A stretch of DNA of 64,000 nt, from positions 1 through 64,000 of the forward strand of contig NZ_JACGYX010000007.1 in the NCBI RefSeq assembly GCF_014119005.1, in the 5' to 3' direction. Position 1 is the first letter of the stretch, and each line of letters opens with the position of its first letter. A model generated the notes under the pieces. The model was given only the letters and a program-made list of their open reading frames with translations, was not told the DNA's origin and ran no database searches. Made by a program: the position numbers and the translations under genes. Source of the DNA: Psychrobacter sp. GP33 (lineage in GTDB: Bacteria; Pseudomonadota; Gammaproteobacteria; Pseudomonadales; Moraxellaceae). Shown here piece after piece: positions 53,709 through 63,354 of this stretch.

Positions 53709-54283
53709 AAAATCATACGCCTAGTCATGTTTTAGCTATTATTGTGTAGCGTTGATAAGCCTACACTTCATCCTCTCTAATATTATAATTTTAGTCAACA
53801 AATATAGATAAAATATTGACTTGGACTTAATAAAATAAATTAAAAAAAGATATCTATTAATTGTAGGTATTATAAATCAAGCTAGATAAACAGTTTCTGT
53901 AGGAGTTGTACGGTCATAGTAAGGCATGACTTTTGGATCTAATTGTTTAGAGTTAGGATATAAATATCTACAGATTACAATAGAAGAGGTAAGGGCGAGG
54001 TCTGATCTTGTTCCAACAGATAGTTTATTAGAGTTAACAGCTATACCTGTTACAATATTATGTAACACCAACATTCAGTTTTATCAGAAGAGTTAATGGT
54101 TAATGCAAAAAGCTGTTTTTGTAGATTAGATTTTTATTCACCAGAAATAAAGTAAGACTTAGAGCTTATTTTTTTTGTATTGAAAAATGCGGTAAGTTTA
54201 TAAAAGTAAATCAGATTCGCCTAACTTGCCATGTTTTTTACTTAATAATCATTTTAAGTGATAAATAAAATTGGAATCAAGGT
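53709..54283. other. Intergenic region between divergent genes
   Basis: An AT-rich 575-base region. One minus-strand frame (53877-54074, 65 codons, MLVLHNIVTGIAV) has no clear ribosome site or family and is left unannotated. The promoter of the RecQ-like gene should be near its right end. Confidence 0.4.
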
Positions 54284-56374
54284 ATGAGCATTAAGCAACA
54301 AGCAGAAAGTTATTTGAAGCTAGCATTAGATGACCCTAGTGCTTTTTTCCATGATGGACAGTGGGAAAGTATATCAGAGCTATTAGATGGAAATAGAGCT
54401 CTCGTTATTCAGCGTACGGGTTGGGGAAAAAGTATGGTTTACTTTCTCACAACGAAGCTATTGCGTGAGAAAGGTTCTGGCCCGACACTGCTGATCTCTC
54501 CTTTATTGTCACTGATGCGAAACCAACTTGAAGCTGCTGAAAGAATTGGTCTAACCGCTCGAACTATTAATGGCACAAATACAGAATACTGGGAGCATAT
54601 TGAAACTGAGCTAAAAAAAGATCAAGTTGATATTTTACTTATTTCACCAGAACGATTAGCAAATGATCGGTTTCGCCAAAATGTTTTAGCCAGTCTAACC
54701 AATAATATTGGACTGTTTGTTATTGATGAGGCTCATTGTATTTCAGATTGGGGGCATGACTTTAGACCAGACTATCGTCGTATTGTACGTGTACTTCAAC
54801 TTATGCCTTCCAATGTTCCAGTTTTAGCAACGACAGCAACAGCTAATGATCGTGTAGTGGAGGATATAGAAACTCAGCTAGGTCATGACCTTGTCTTACT
54901 AAGAGGGTCATTGGTTCGTAAGAGTTTAAAACTTCAGAATATCGTCATACCTAGTCAAGCCGCTAGAATGGCTTGGTTAGCAGAAGTTATTCCGACGTTA
55001 AGTGGTAGTGGAATTGTTTATACCCTTACCCAGCGTGATGCTGACCGTGTTTCTGAATGGCTTCAAATTAATGATATTACAGCTGAGGCATATCACTCAG
55101 ATGTAATAGATAGAGAAAGACTAGAGCAGAAACTCTTAGGGAATAAGATTAAGGTATTGGTGGCTACAGTAGCGTTAGGAATGGGCTTCGATAAGCCTGA
55201 TCTTGGATTCGTTATACATTTTCAACGTCCATCATCTGTTGTACATTACTATCAACAAGTTGGTAGGGCGGGGCGGGCTGTGGATGAGGCTTATGGTGTT
55301 CTGCTTTGTGGCGAAGAAGATGATATGATCGCTAATTTTTTTATAAACAATGCCTTCCCTCCTCAACAACATATTCTGGATATTCTTGAAGCTTTAGATA
55401 AGTCCGATTCTGGATTAAGTGTTCCTGAACTACAGCGTGTTTTAAATTTAAAGAAAAGTCAAATCGAAAAAACAATAAAGTTTCTAACTATCGAATCACC
55501 ATCACCTATTCAAAAAATGAAAAGTAAGTGGTTAGCGACTGCGGCTGCAGTGAATTACCAGATAGACCAGGCAAACATAGATGGAATCAAGGATATACGA
55601 AAAGCTGAACAACAACAAATGCGTACATATATGCATAGCCCAGACTGCCTGATGGCATTTTTACAAAGTGCTTTAGACGATCCATTATCAACAAACTGTG
55701 GGCAGTGTAGAAATTGTGCACCAGAATTGCTATTGAAAGAAAGCTATAATGAAGATATAGCTAACCGAGCAGGTATATTTTTAAAGCAAAACTATCAACC
55801 TATCTTGCCAAGGAAAAAATGGCCAGCGTCTAATCTGTTCACTATATCCCCATTAGCTGGCTCTAATATCCATGCTAATCAACTTGCTGAAGAGGGACGT
55901 GCATTAAGTTTGTGGCGTGATTCTGGCTGGGGACAGCTTGTTGCAAATGGAAAGTATCAGACTCATAGGTTTGAAGATGAGCTGGTGATAGCCTGTGTAG
56001 AGATGCTTAAAAAATGGGCTCCAAACCCAGCTCCCAAATGGATAACCTGTATTCCATCATTCAATCAACCTACGCTTTTAGCAGACTTCTCATCTAGATT
56101 AGCAGATGCTCTTGATTTACCATTTGTACCATGTATAGAAAAGTCATCTTCTAATATTCAGCAAAAACAGATGCAAAATAGCTATCAGCAAGCTAAGAAT
56201 CTTGATGGTGCTTTTACTATTAATGACGCGTGTTTAACTGGAGAATGTTTGTTAATTGACGATATGGTTGATTCTAGATGGACTTTTACTGTGGCTTCAG
56301 CTTTACTTAGACAAGCAGGTTGTACTGCTGTATATCCAATGGCATTAGCCTTAAATTCTCCAAGAGCAGACTAG
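54284..56374 (+). CDS. RecQ-like helicase with C-terminal PRTase domain
   Basis: Predicted ATP-dependent DNA helicase, 696 residues. Walker A TGWGKSM is near residue 46, with DEAH in VIDEAHCISDWGHDFRPDY, TTATAN as motif III, and GMGFDKPDLGFVIHFQRPSS with QQVGRAGRA in the second RecA domain. A zinc-binding cysteine group follows (CLMAFLQ, then NCGQCRNC). The last 180 residues hold a phosphoribosyltransferase motif LLIDDMVDSRWTFTVASALL, like ComF. RecQ-PRTase fusions next to DprA-like proteins recur in defence islands (recalled). A short gap separates it from the DprA-like gene, so they likely act together on DNA. Confidence 0.85.
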   Translation: MSIKQQAESYLKLALDDPSAFFHDGQWESISELLDGNRALVIQRTGWGKSMVYFLTTKLLREKGSGPTLLISPLLSLMRNQLEAAERIGLTARTINGTNTEYWEHIETELKKDQVDILLISPERLANDRFRQNVLASLTNNIGLFVIDEAHCISDWGHDFRPDYRRIVRVLQLMPSNVPVLATTATANDRVVEDIETQLGHDLVLLRGSLVRKSLKLQNIVIPSQAARMAWLAEVIPTLSGSGIVYTLTQRDADRVSEWLQINDITAEAYHSDVIDRERLEQKLLGNKIKVLVATVALGMGFDKPDLGFVIHFQRPSSVVHYYQQVGRAGRAVDEAYGVLLCGEEDDMIANFFINNAFPPQQHILDILEALDKSDSGLSVPELQRVLNLKKSQIEKTIKFLTIESPSPIQKMKSKWLATAAAVNYQIDQANIDGIKDIRKAEQQQMRTYMHSPDCLMAFLQSALDDPLSTNCGQCRNCAPELLLKESYNEDIANRAGIFLKQNYQPILPRKKWPASNLFTISPLAGSNIHANQLAEEGRALSLWRDSGWGQLVANGKYQTHRFEDELVIACVEMLKKWAPNPAPKWITCIPSFNQPTLLADFSSRLADALDLPFVPCIEKSSSNIQQKQMQNSYQQAKNLDGAFTINDACLTGECLLIDDMVDSRWTFTVASALLRQAGCTAVYPMALALNSPRAD

Positions 56375-56376
56375 TA

Positions 56377-57654
56377 ATGAGTAATAGTTTAACAGAAGAT
56401 ACAAAAGCGACTATTCTATTATTTGGAGTATTCGGTAAAGCACGTTCAGAAAAGCCATTATCTTTGAGGGAGTATACTTCTCTGGTTCGTTGGCTGGTGA
56501 AAGTCGACCTACGACCTAAAGATTTATTATATAAAGACAATGTTAGTGAAGCTTCTATAGGTGCAAATATTGATCACCAGCGTTTAGTTTCATTATTAGG
56601 AAGAGGTGTACAGCTTGGGTTTGCTGTCGAAGAATGGCAACAAGCTGGAATTTGGATTATTAGTAGAAGTGATTCAGATTATCCTACGCGTTACAAAAAA
56701 CATCTCAAAGATAAGTCGCCTCCACTGCTATTTGGTATAGGAAATCGATCCCTATTAAATGAAGGTGGACTTAGTATTGTGGGCTCTCGAAACGTAGATA
56801 AAGTAGGTGAGTCATTTACGAGGCATGTTGCGCAGATATGTGCTGACAATCGATTACCAGTTATATCAGGAGGAGCTCGAGGGGTAGATCAAACTTCTAT
56901 GGATGCGGTGCTTGAGGCTGGTGGTAAGTCTGTGGGCGTTCTTGCAGATAGTCTACTGAAAAAAAGTTTAGAACGTAGTACTCGGCATGCAATTTCTGAC
57001 GAACGGCTTTTGCTGATTTCGCCTTATAACCCTAGTGCTGGTTTTAACGTGGGGAATGCTATGGGCAGGAATAAGTTGATTTATGCCTTGTCTGATTATT
57101 GCCTTGTAGTGAGTGCTGATCATAAAAAGGGTGGGACTTGGGCTGGAGCTGAGGAAGAGCTTAAGCGAGAAAATGCATTACCTGTTTTTGTAAGAATAGG
57201 AGGCAATGTGCCACTTGGGAATACTAAGCTGATAGAAATGGGTGCAATAATTTGGCCATCCCATATTGAAAGCAGTAATTTTAAACAAAAGCTTCATGAC
57301 TCAATAAGTGAGTGTGGAGAGAAACCTTTGCAGCAAAACCTAAGTCTTTTTGAGAGTAATGTTAGTGAAGGTATTACTAATGTAGAAATGTCTTTTTTAG
57401 CGAACGAATCTATAGAAGTTGAAACATTAGTTGCTGATAAGAAATTTGATAGACAGCATGAATCTGTTTCTATATATGAATTAGTTATGCCAGTAATCTT
57501 AAATGAGTTAGATAGCCCTTTGACATCGAGTCAGTTAGCAGAAGTTTTAGATATAAATACGACTCAACTCAATATATGGTTAAAGCAAGCCGTTGAAGAT
57601 CAGAAAGTAGTAAAGCTATTTAAGCCAGTACGATATCAAAAAGCGAAACCATAG
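56377..57654 (+). CDS. DprA/Smf-like DNA-processing protein
   Basis: Predicted DprA-like protein, 425 residues from the ATG at 56377, which lies two bases after the RecQ stop. The Rossmann-like DprA fold is visible in LSIVGSRNVDKVGESFTRHV, PVISGGARGVDQTSMDAV, GRNKLIYALSDYCLVVSA and GTWAGAEEEL. The extra C-terminal 100 residues include a winged-helix-like end (LTSSQLAEVLDINTTQLNIW). Canonical DprA loads RecA on incoming single strands; the island copy paired with the RecQ-PRTase probably has a defence role. It lacks obvious competence neighbours. The IS3 element begins 23 bases beyond its stop. Confidence 0.85.
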   Translation: MSNSLTEDTKATILLFGVFGKARSEKPLSLREYTSLVRWLVKVDLRPKDLLYKDNVSEASIGANIDHQRLVSLLGRGVQLGFAVEEWQQAGIWIISRSDSDYPTRYKKHLKDKSPPLLFGIGNRSLLNEGGLSIVGSRNVDKVGESFTRHVAQICADNRLPVISGGARGVDQTSMDAVLEAGGKSVGVLADSLLKKSLERSTRHAISDERLLLISPYNPSAGFNVGNAMGRNKLIYALSDYCLVVSADHKKGGTWAGAEEELKRENALPVFVRIGGNVPLGNTKLIEMGAIIWPSHIESSNFKQKLHDSISECGEKPLQQNLSLFESNVSEGITNVEMSFLANESIEVETLVADKKFDRQHESVSIYELVMPVILNELDSPLTSSQLAEVLDINTTQLNIWLKQAVEDQKVVKLFKPVRYQKAKP

Positions 57655-57720
57655 ACATGAATACTTCATAAAAGTATGAACCGCCCCGGGATTGTCGGAG
57701 ACTTAACATTCTGAGAGAAT

Positions 57721-58017
57721 ATGACAATGAAAAGACAAACCTACACTCCCGAAATTAAAGAACGCGCCGTTCGCATGCTGATAGTAGCGTCGAGCGACTA
57801 TCCCTCCACATGGTCAGCTATCCAAGCCATTGCACCTAAGATTGGCTGCACGCCTGAAACCCTGCGATCATGGCATAAGAAGCACATACAACAAACCATT
57901 CCTGCCTCAGTACAAGCTCAAAGCCAAGAGCAACGTATTAAAGAGCTTGAACGCGAAAACAGAGAGCTCAAGCAAGCCAACGAGATAATACGCAAGGCTG
58001 CTGCTTTTTTCGCCTAG
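57721..58017 (+). CDS. IS3 orfA transposase subunit
   Basis: A 98-residue HTH protein (KRQTYTPEIKERAVRML, CTPETLRSWHKKH) with a leucine-zipper-like end QRIKELERENRELKQANEII. It ends at TAG 58015-58017. A TTTTTTC run near 58005 would allow the -1 frameshift to orfB. Confidence 0.88.
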   Translation: MTMKRQTYTPEIKERAVRMLIVASSDYPSTWSAIQAIAPKIGCTPETLRSWHKKHIQQTIPASVQAQSQEQRIKELERENRELKQANEIIRKAAAFFA

Positions 58018-58043
58018 ACGGAGCTCGACCGTCCACTCAGATA

Positions 58044-58946
58044 ATGGTTCAGTCTATTGATGACTATAGAGGTAGTTATGGGGTCGAGCTGATTTGTAGA
58101 GTCCTCCGGATTGCCGCATCAACCTATCATCGTGAAAAATATTTAGCTAATAATCCTGAAAAGAGCTCACAGCGGCAGCAACATGACGACTTTTACATCG
58201 GTGAGATTAAACGTATTTGGCAGGTCAGTAAGTGCCGTTAAGGTGTTCGTAAAGTCTGGCAACAGATGAAAGCTGATGGGTTAAAGGCTTCTCGTTGCAC
58301 CATAGAGTGTTTAATGAAGCAGTATGGTCTACAAGGCGTCTGGCGTGGCAAAAGCAAGATTACCACCAACAGCCGTGATGATCAAAAACGCGCTGATGAC
58401 CTAGTCGAACGCAACTTTAATGCCCATCGTCCTAATCAGCTTTGGGTGGCGGATTTCACCTATATCAAGACGACAAGCGGCTGGGTCTATACCTCCTTTA
58501 TCATTGATGTGTTTGCTCGCGCTATTGTGGGCTGGAAAGTATCGAATCGGATGAATACCGATATGGTGATGGCTGCGCTAAATCAGGCGATAGTAGATAG
58601 AAACCATCCCAAAGATGTCATTCATCACAGTGATCGAGGGGTTCAGTACTTATCCATTAGCTACACGGATAAGATGGCTGACTGTGGTGTGATTGCGTCT
58701 GTTGGCACTACGGGTGACTCTTATGACAATGCACTGGCTGAAACGGTCAATGGGCTTTACAAGTCTGAGGTGATTCATTATTTAAAAGAGAGCTGGACTG
58801 GCGTTAAGTATATTGAATTAGCCACGCTTGAGTGGGTGGACTGGTTTAATAAAACCCGTTTGCACAGCACGATTGGATATGTGTCACCCTTTGAGTTTGA
58901 AAAGCGGTATTATGATAATTTAATCCTGTCAGGCATCGCTGCCTGA
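58044..58946 (+). pseudogene. IS3 orfB with nonsense codon
   Basis: One frame encodes an IS3 transposase with DDE residues intact in WVADFTYI, HHSDRGVQY and NALAETVNGLY, ending SPFEFEKRYYDNL. A TAA at 58239-58241 splits it after VSKCR; the conserved sequence there is normally YGVRKVW, so a tyrosine codon became a stop. The native fusion form would begin by frameshift from orfA. It is inactive as written. Confidence 0.82.
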
Positions 58947-59249
58947 CTCAAGTAAAATACTCTCCGATATAGTCGGGGCGGTTCAGTATATTTCCAAAAT
59001 TTTTTATAAATAATAAATATTTATATCGTATTTAATGTTTATAAGTTTAGCCATAGGTTAATTGATTGTGTGCTGATATATACAGATTAAAAGCCAGAAA
59101 TTACGCTACTGTAAAGATTGAAGGGTTTAATAGCCATCTATTTTGTGTTACTTAGTTACATCAATAATAAAATATATCAACAGCAAAATAATGTTGTTGT
59201 TGAGATTAGAAAGACATTAAAGTGCAAAGAAAATAGCGAGAGTTCTGGA

Positions 59250-60641
59250 ATGAAAGTTCAAATAGTAAATCCTAATATTGCAAACTTTGTAGCTTCTATA
59301 CGTGATGTAGGCTATACATTTGAAATTGCTGTTGCTGACGTTATTGATAACAGTCTGAGCGCGGGTGCCATACATATAGAAATTTATTCAGTACCTACAG
59401 ATGACGGCTTAATACTGACTTTATATGATGATGGATACGGTATGGATGATGCTGAGCTTAAAGAAGCAATGCGATTAGCTACCAAAAATCCAAACGAAGA
59501 ACGCATTAAAAATGATTTGGGACGATTCGGGCTAGGGTTAAAAACAGCCTCATTCTCTCAGTGTAAAAAGCTAACTGTTGCTTCAAAAAAAAATGATTCT
59601 ATTTCCGTAAGATGCTGGGACTTAGATTTTATTGCTAAACGCAATAGTTGGGATTTACAAGTTTTAGAAGTTAAAGATATTAAAGACATTCCTTTATTCA
59701 ATAAATTATCAGAAAATGAGTCTGGCACGCTTGTTATTTGGGAAAATATAGATAGATATCAAGCTGAAGAAATCTCAACAAAGATAAATGACTTGTCAAA
59801 CCACCTATCTTTGGTTTTTCACCGATTTTTAGAAGGTGAACTCAGAAACCAAAAAGTAAGAATTATCTTAAATAATCAAAAAATAGAACCTCACAATCCT
59901 TTTAATATTAATCACCCAGCAACATTAAAGATGCCGTCAGATAAATTAAGTATATACGGTAAGGCCTATTTAGTTACACCATTTATCCTTCCACATCATA
60001 CTAAGGTTTCAAGTGAAGAATGGCAAAAATATGAGACTAAAGAAGGTTACATTAAGTCCCAAGGTTTTTATTTATATAGAGAGAAACGATTATTAACATA
60101 TGGAACATGGTGGGGACTTCATAAAGCAAAAGATGCTCATAAACTTGCTAGAATAAAAATAGATATAACAAACGATCAGGATCAATACTGGGGAATAGAT
60201 GTAAAAAAATCTAGAGCAGACCCAGTACCTGCTATTAAAAGAGAGTTAAGACGCATTGTATCCAATGTAACAAAAACTTCATTTAAACCGTTCAAGGAAC
60301 GTGGAAGAAGAATTAATAAAAGAGGTGTCGAGCCTTTTTGGGAACTTTATATGGATGGAGAACAGGCTAGCTTTAGGACAAATCAGACGCATCCGGTCAT
60401 GAAGCAGCTACTTAATATTCTTAACGAAGAACAGTTGCAGTTATTTAATTTATTTTATAAGGGATTAGAAACCTATTTACCACTTCAATCAATTCAAGCT
60501 CAAATGCAGTCTAAACCACATTTAATAAACCAGAATACATTAAATTCAGATGAAGTTAAAAATATTATTGAGTTGTTAAGAAAGAAAGGGTTTGATGAAG
60601 AGTGGATTGAACGTCTTGAACGTACTGAGCTTTTGAAATAA
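59250..60641 (+). CDS. GHKL ATPase (MutL/MORC-like) of restriction operon
   Basis: Predicted ATPase of 463 residues from the ATG at 59250, near the GGA ribosome site and the family start; an earlier in-frame codon at 59118 gives an unlikely extension. The GHKL motifs are ADVIDNSLSAGA (N34), DDGYGMD and GRFGLGLKTAS. Such proteins act with Z1 and nuclease partners in restriction-type operons described for MutL/MORC homologues. The next gene is ten bases on. It probably couples ATP-driven clamp or dimer changes to recruitment of the Z1 protein. Confidence 0.85.
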   Translation: MKVQIVNPNIANFVASIRDVGYTFEIAVADVIDNSLSAGAIHIEIYSVPTDDGLILTLYDDGYGMDDAELKEAMRLATKNPNEERIKNDLGRFGLGLKTASFSQCKKLTVASKKNDSISVRCWDLDFIAKRNSWDLQVLEVKDIKDIPLFNKLSENESGTLVIWENIDRYQAEEISTKINDLSNHLSLVFHRFLEGELRNQKVRIILNNQKIEPHNPFNINHPATLKMPSDKLSIYGKAYLVTPFILPHHTKVSSEEWQKYETKEGYIKSQGFYLYREKRLLTYGTWWGLHKAKDAHKLARIKIDITNDQDQYWGIDVKKSRADPVPAIKRELRRIVSNVTKTSFKPFKERGRRINKRGVEPFWELYMDGEQASFRTNQTHPVMKQLLNILNEEQLQLFNLFYKGLETYLPLQSIQAQMQSKPHLINQNTLNSDEVKNIIELLRKKGFDEEWIERLERTELLK

Positions 60642-60651
60642 GGATAATAAA

Positions 60652-63354
60652 ATGAAAGAGTACGAAGTTATTAAAAACTATATCTTAGCAATGCTTATAA
60701 GTAAGAAAAAAAATAATGAACAAGGTTTAGTATCTAGTGATATTGAAAACGAGATTTCTAATGTTAAAGATCTTTGGGAAAAGTTAGATCATGAGCTTTT
60801 TTATAGGATAGTAGGCAGCTCTGAAAAAGACTTTGTTGATTTTCCTCTTGATGATTACTTTGAAAAAATGAAAAGAGAGTTTGAAGAGCAGTTTAACGTT
60901 AGACTTGAAAAAGGTGTATTGATACAAGGCGAAAACTCTCAAAAAAGAGATACTTCTTGGTGGACAAATAGAGTTAAGCAAGAAGGAGATAATTACTATT
61001 CTGGACGTAACTTAAAATATTTGAAAGAACAAGGAAGTTTGTCTATACCAGTAATTCAAACTATAAATATAGATACAGATAATATTTTAGATAATATTGA
61101 AAATCCTAAAACTGAATCTTTCGACATTCATGGAATGGTTGTTGGTCATGTACAATCAGGTAAAACAGGCAACTACTCAAACTTAATTTGTAAAGCGGCA
61201 GATGCTGGTTATAAATTTATTGTTGTAGTTGCCGGTGGCACTAATATTCTAAGAAGTCAAACACAAGAACGTATAAATAATGACTTCATTGGATTTTCTG
61301 GAGGTTCAAAAGTTGGGGTTGGACTATTAGCAGGTTATGAGAATACTCGAAAACCAGTAAGCCTAACTACCCTTGATGCTGATTTTAATAAAGCAGATGC
61401 AATAAAAGCATCTCAAGGCTTAAGTTTTGATACTATCTCAACCCCAGTAGTTCTAGTTATTAAAAAAAATACAACAACACTAACTAATGTAATTAATTGG
61501 CTTGCAAGTCAATATAGAGGTGAGATTACGGAGCATGCAATACTGATGATAGACGATGAATCAGACTATGCCTCTATAGATACATCTAAAGAAGAGGACG
61601 ACCCAAGCACAATTAATCGAAAACTAAGAAAACTCTTAAGTATATTCACGCGCAAGAGTTACATTGCATACACAGCTACACCTTATGCCAATGTTTTTAT
61701 TGATGACGAAGCTAAACATGAAGAAGAAAAGGATCTTTTTCCTGAAGATTTTATTTACGCATTAGATGTTCCAAGTAATTATTTTGGTGCAGAAAAAATT
61801 TTCTTAGGAGAAGATCGATATTTAATTAGCGTTAATGACTATAAGGACTTATTACCATCTAAACACAACAAGCATTCTATAGTAATCGGTCTTTCTAAAA
61901 GTCTAAAAGAGGCAATCCATACATATTTAATAAACATTGCTATAAGGCATTTAAGAGGACAGGTTTCCAATCATAATAGTATGCTCATACATATTTCAAG
62001 GTTTACAAACATTCATAAACAGATATCAATTTTGGTAGATGAGTATTTAGAGCTAATACAAAATGACTTGTATTCGTACGGTAGAGTTGAAAATGCTTTA
62101 GAAAAAAGCAGTTTAATTGCAGATATATTTTTGACATATAGTAGTCACAATGTAAACGATAAACCATCATGGATAAGTTTACTTAATGAATTATCAGGCT
62201 TTATAAAAAGAGTTGTTGTTCGTGAAGTTCATGGAGAAGTTAAAGAAAACAAGCTAGAGTACATCAAATCTAAACCTACATATGCGATTGTAGTTGGAGG
62301 TCAAAGTTTATCTCGTGGTTTCACATTGGAAGGTTTGACAGTAAGCTACTTTTTGAGAAATACAAAATTCTACGACACTCTAATGCAAATGGGGCGCTGG
62401 TTTGGTTATCGAGTAGGATATGAGGACTTATGTAGAATTTACACGACTCCAAAAATTATTAATAATTTTTCAGAGATTATCTCTGCAACTAATGAATTAT
62501 TCATAGACTTTGGGCGCATGTCAAATTTAAATAAGACTCCTAAAGAGTTTGGGTTATGTGTAAAAGAGTCGCCAGGCAGCGCTCTTCAAATAACAGCTAA
62601 AAATAAACAGAAGAATGCCGATTCCGTTATCCTTGACCTAAATTTAGATGGCAGAATAGTTGAGACGAGCTGGATTAAAAACAGTATAGATTCTAACAAC
62701 AATAATATTATTACATTTCAAGAACTAATAAAAAGTATTGGTATTCCTGAAAACGTAGGAAAACAGTATCTATGGAGAGATGTAAGCAGATCAAAAATAC
62801 AGAAATTTTTAAACAAATTTGAGATTTTTAATGCAGGAAGCTCTGAAGATGATAATCCTCTAAGCATAATTTCAAAAATGCCAACTTGGTTTGTTAAAAA
62901 ATATGCTGAAGAAAAAGATACTCTTTGGGATATAGCACTCTACAGTGGTAACGGTGAAGAGTTTATTTTAAATGATTATAAAATAAAGCTTCAGGAACGT
63001 AAGTTTGACCTTTATGAGAATTATTTTGAAGTAAGAAGTAGGCAAGTATCAAGTGGTAACGCCGAATCACTTCCTTTGTATAACTTAAGCTTACAAAAAA
63101 GTATTTATAAAAGGAAAGAAGCCAGACTTTTAAGGAAAAAGCCCTTATTAATGTTGCATTTAATAGAACCAAATTTTGAAAGTAGAGAAAAATCAGTAGT
63201 CTCTCTAAAATTTACACCGCTAGCAGCTTTTGGAATTAGTTTTCATGGAGAGCCTTCTAGCGGAACAGGGACTATGTCTATTAAAGTTAATACAGTATGG
63301 TTAAGGAATTACTATCAAGGTCTTAATGATGACTACGAGGATCTAGAGCAATGA
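60652..63354 (+). CDS. Z1-domain helicase-like endonuclease
   Basis: A 900-residue member of the Z1 family (PF10593), predicted SF2-type ATPase or endonuclease of GHKL-Z1 restriction loci. Walker A is GHVQSGKT at 165-172. The motif II region is ILMIDDESDYASID, with YIAYTATPYANVFID as motif III. SKPTYAIVVGGQSLSRGFTLEG and QMGRWFGYRVGYEDL are the late motifs. The ATG is ten bases after the GHKL stop. Its TGA overlaps the start of the DUF4420 gene. It likely remodels DNA for cleavage. Confidence 0.87.
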   Translation: MKEYEVIKNYILAMLISKKKNNEQGLVSSDIENEISNVKDLWEKLDHELFYRIVGSSEKDFVDFPLDDYFEKMKREFEEQFNVRLEKGVLIQGENSQKRDTSWWTNRVKQEGDNYYSGRNLKYLKEQGSLSIPVIQTINIDTDNILDNIENPKTESFDIHGMVVGHVQSGKTGNYSNLICKAADAGYKFIVVVAGGTNILRSQTQERINNDFIGFSGGSKVGVGLLAGYENTRKPVSLTTLDADFNKADAIKASQGLSFDTISTPVVLVIKKNTTTLTNVINWLASQYRGEITEHAILMIDDESDYASIDTSKEEDDPSTINRKLRKLLSIFTRKSYIAYTATPYANVFIDDEAKHEEEKDLFPEDFIYALDVPSNYFGAEKIFLGEDRYLISVNDYKDLLPSKHNKHSIVIGLSKSLKEAIHTYLINIAIRHLRGQVSNHNSMLIHISRFTNIHKQISILVDEYLELIQNDLYSYGRVENALEKSSLIADIFLTYSSHNVNDKPSWISLLNELSGFIKRVVVREVHGEVKENKLEYIKSKPTYAIVVGGQSLSRGFTLEGLTVSYFLRNTKFYDTLMQMGRWFGYRVGYEDLCRIYTTPKIINNFSEIISATNELFIDFGRMSNLNKTPKEFGLCVKESPGSALQITAKNKQKNADSVILDLNLDGRIVETSWIKNSIDSNNNNIITFQELIKSIGIPENVGKQYLWRDVSRSKIQKFLNKFEIFNAGSSEDDNPLSIISKMPTWFVKKYAEEKDTLWDIALYSGNGEEFILNDYKIKLQERKFDLYENYFEVRSRQVSSGNAESLPLYNLSLQKSIYKRKEARLLRKKPLLMLHLIEPNFESREKSVVSLKFTPLAAFGISFHGEPSSGTGTMSIKVNTVWLRNYYQGLNDDYEDLEQ

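Larger units (their letters stand above)
57677..58985 (+). mobile_element. IS3-family insertion sequence with 3-bp duplication
   Basis: The 1309-bp element is bounded by inverted ends beginning TGAACCGCCCCG and flanked by GTA on both sides (57674-57676, 58986-58988). It carries orfA and a broken orfB. It inserted between the DprA-like gene and the GHKL gene. A lone copy of its right end lies at 13638. Confidence 0.88.

Noticed and set aside
53877-54074. 65-codon minus-strand gene
   Set aside because: No ribosome site, no family match, and a simple AT-rich context; probably a chance frame.
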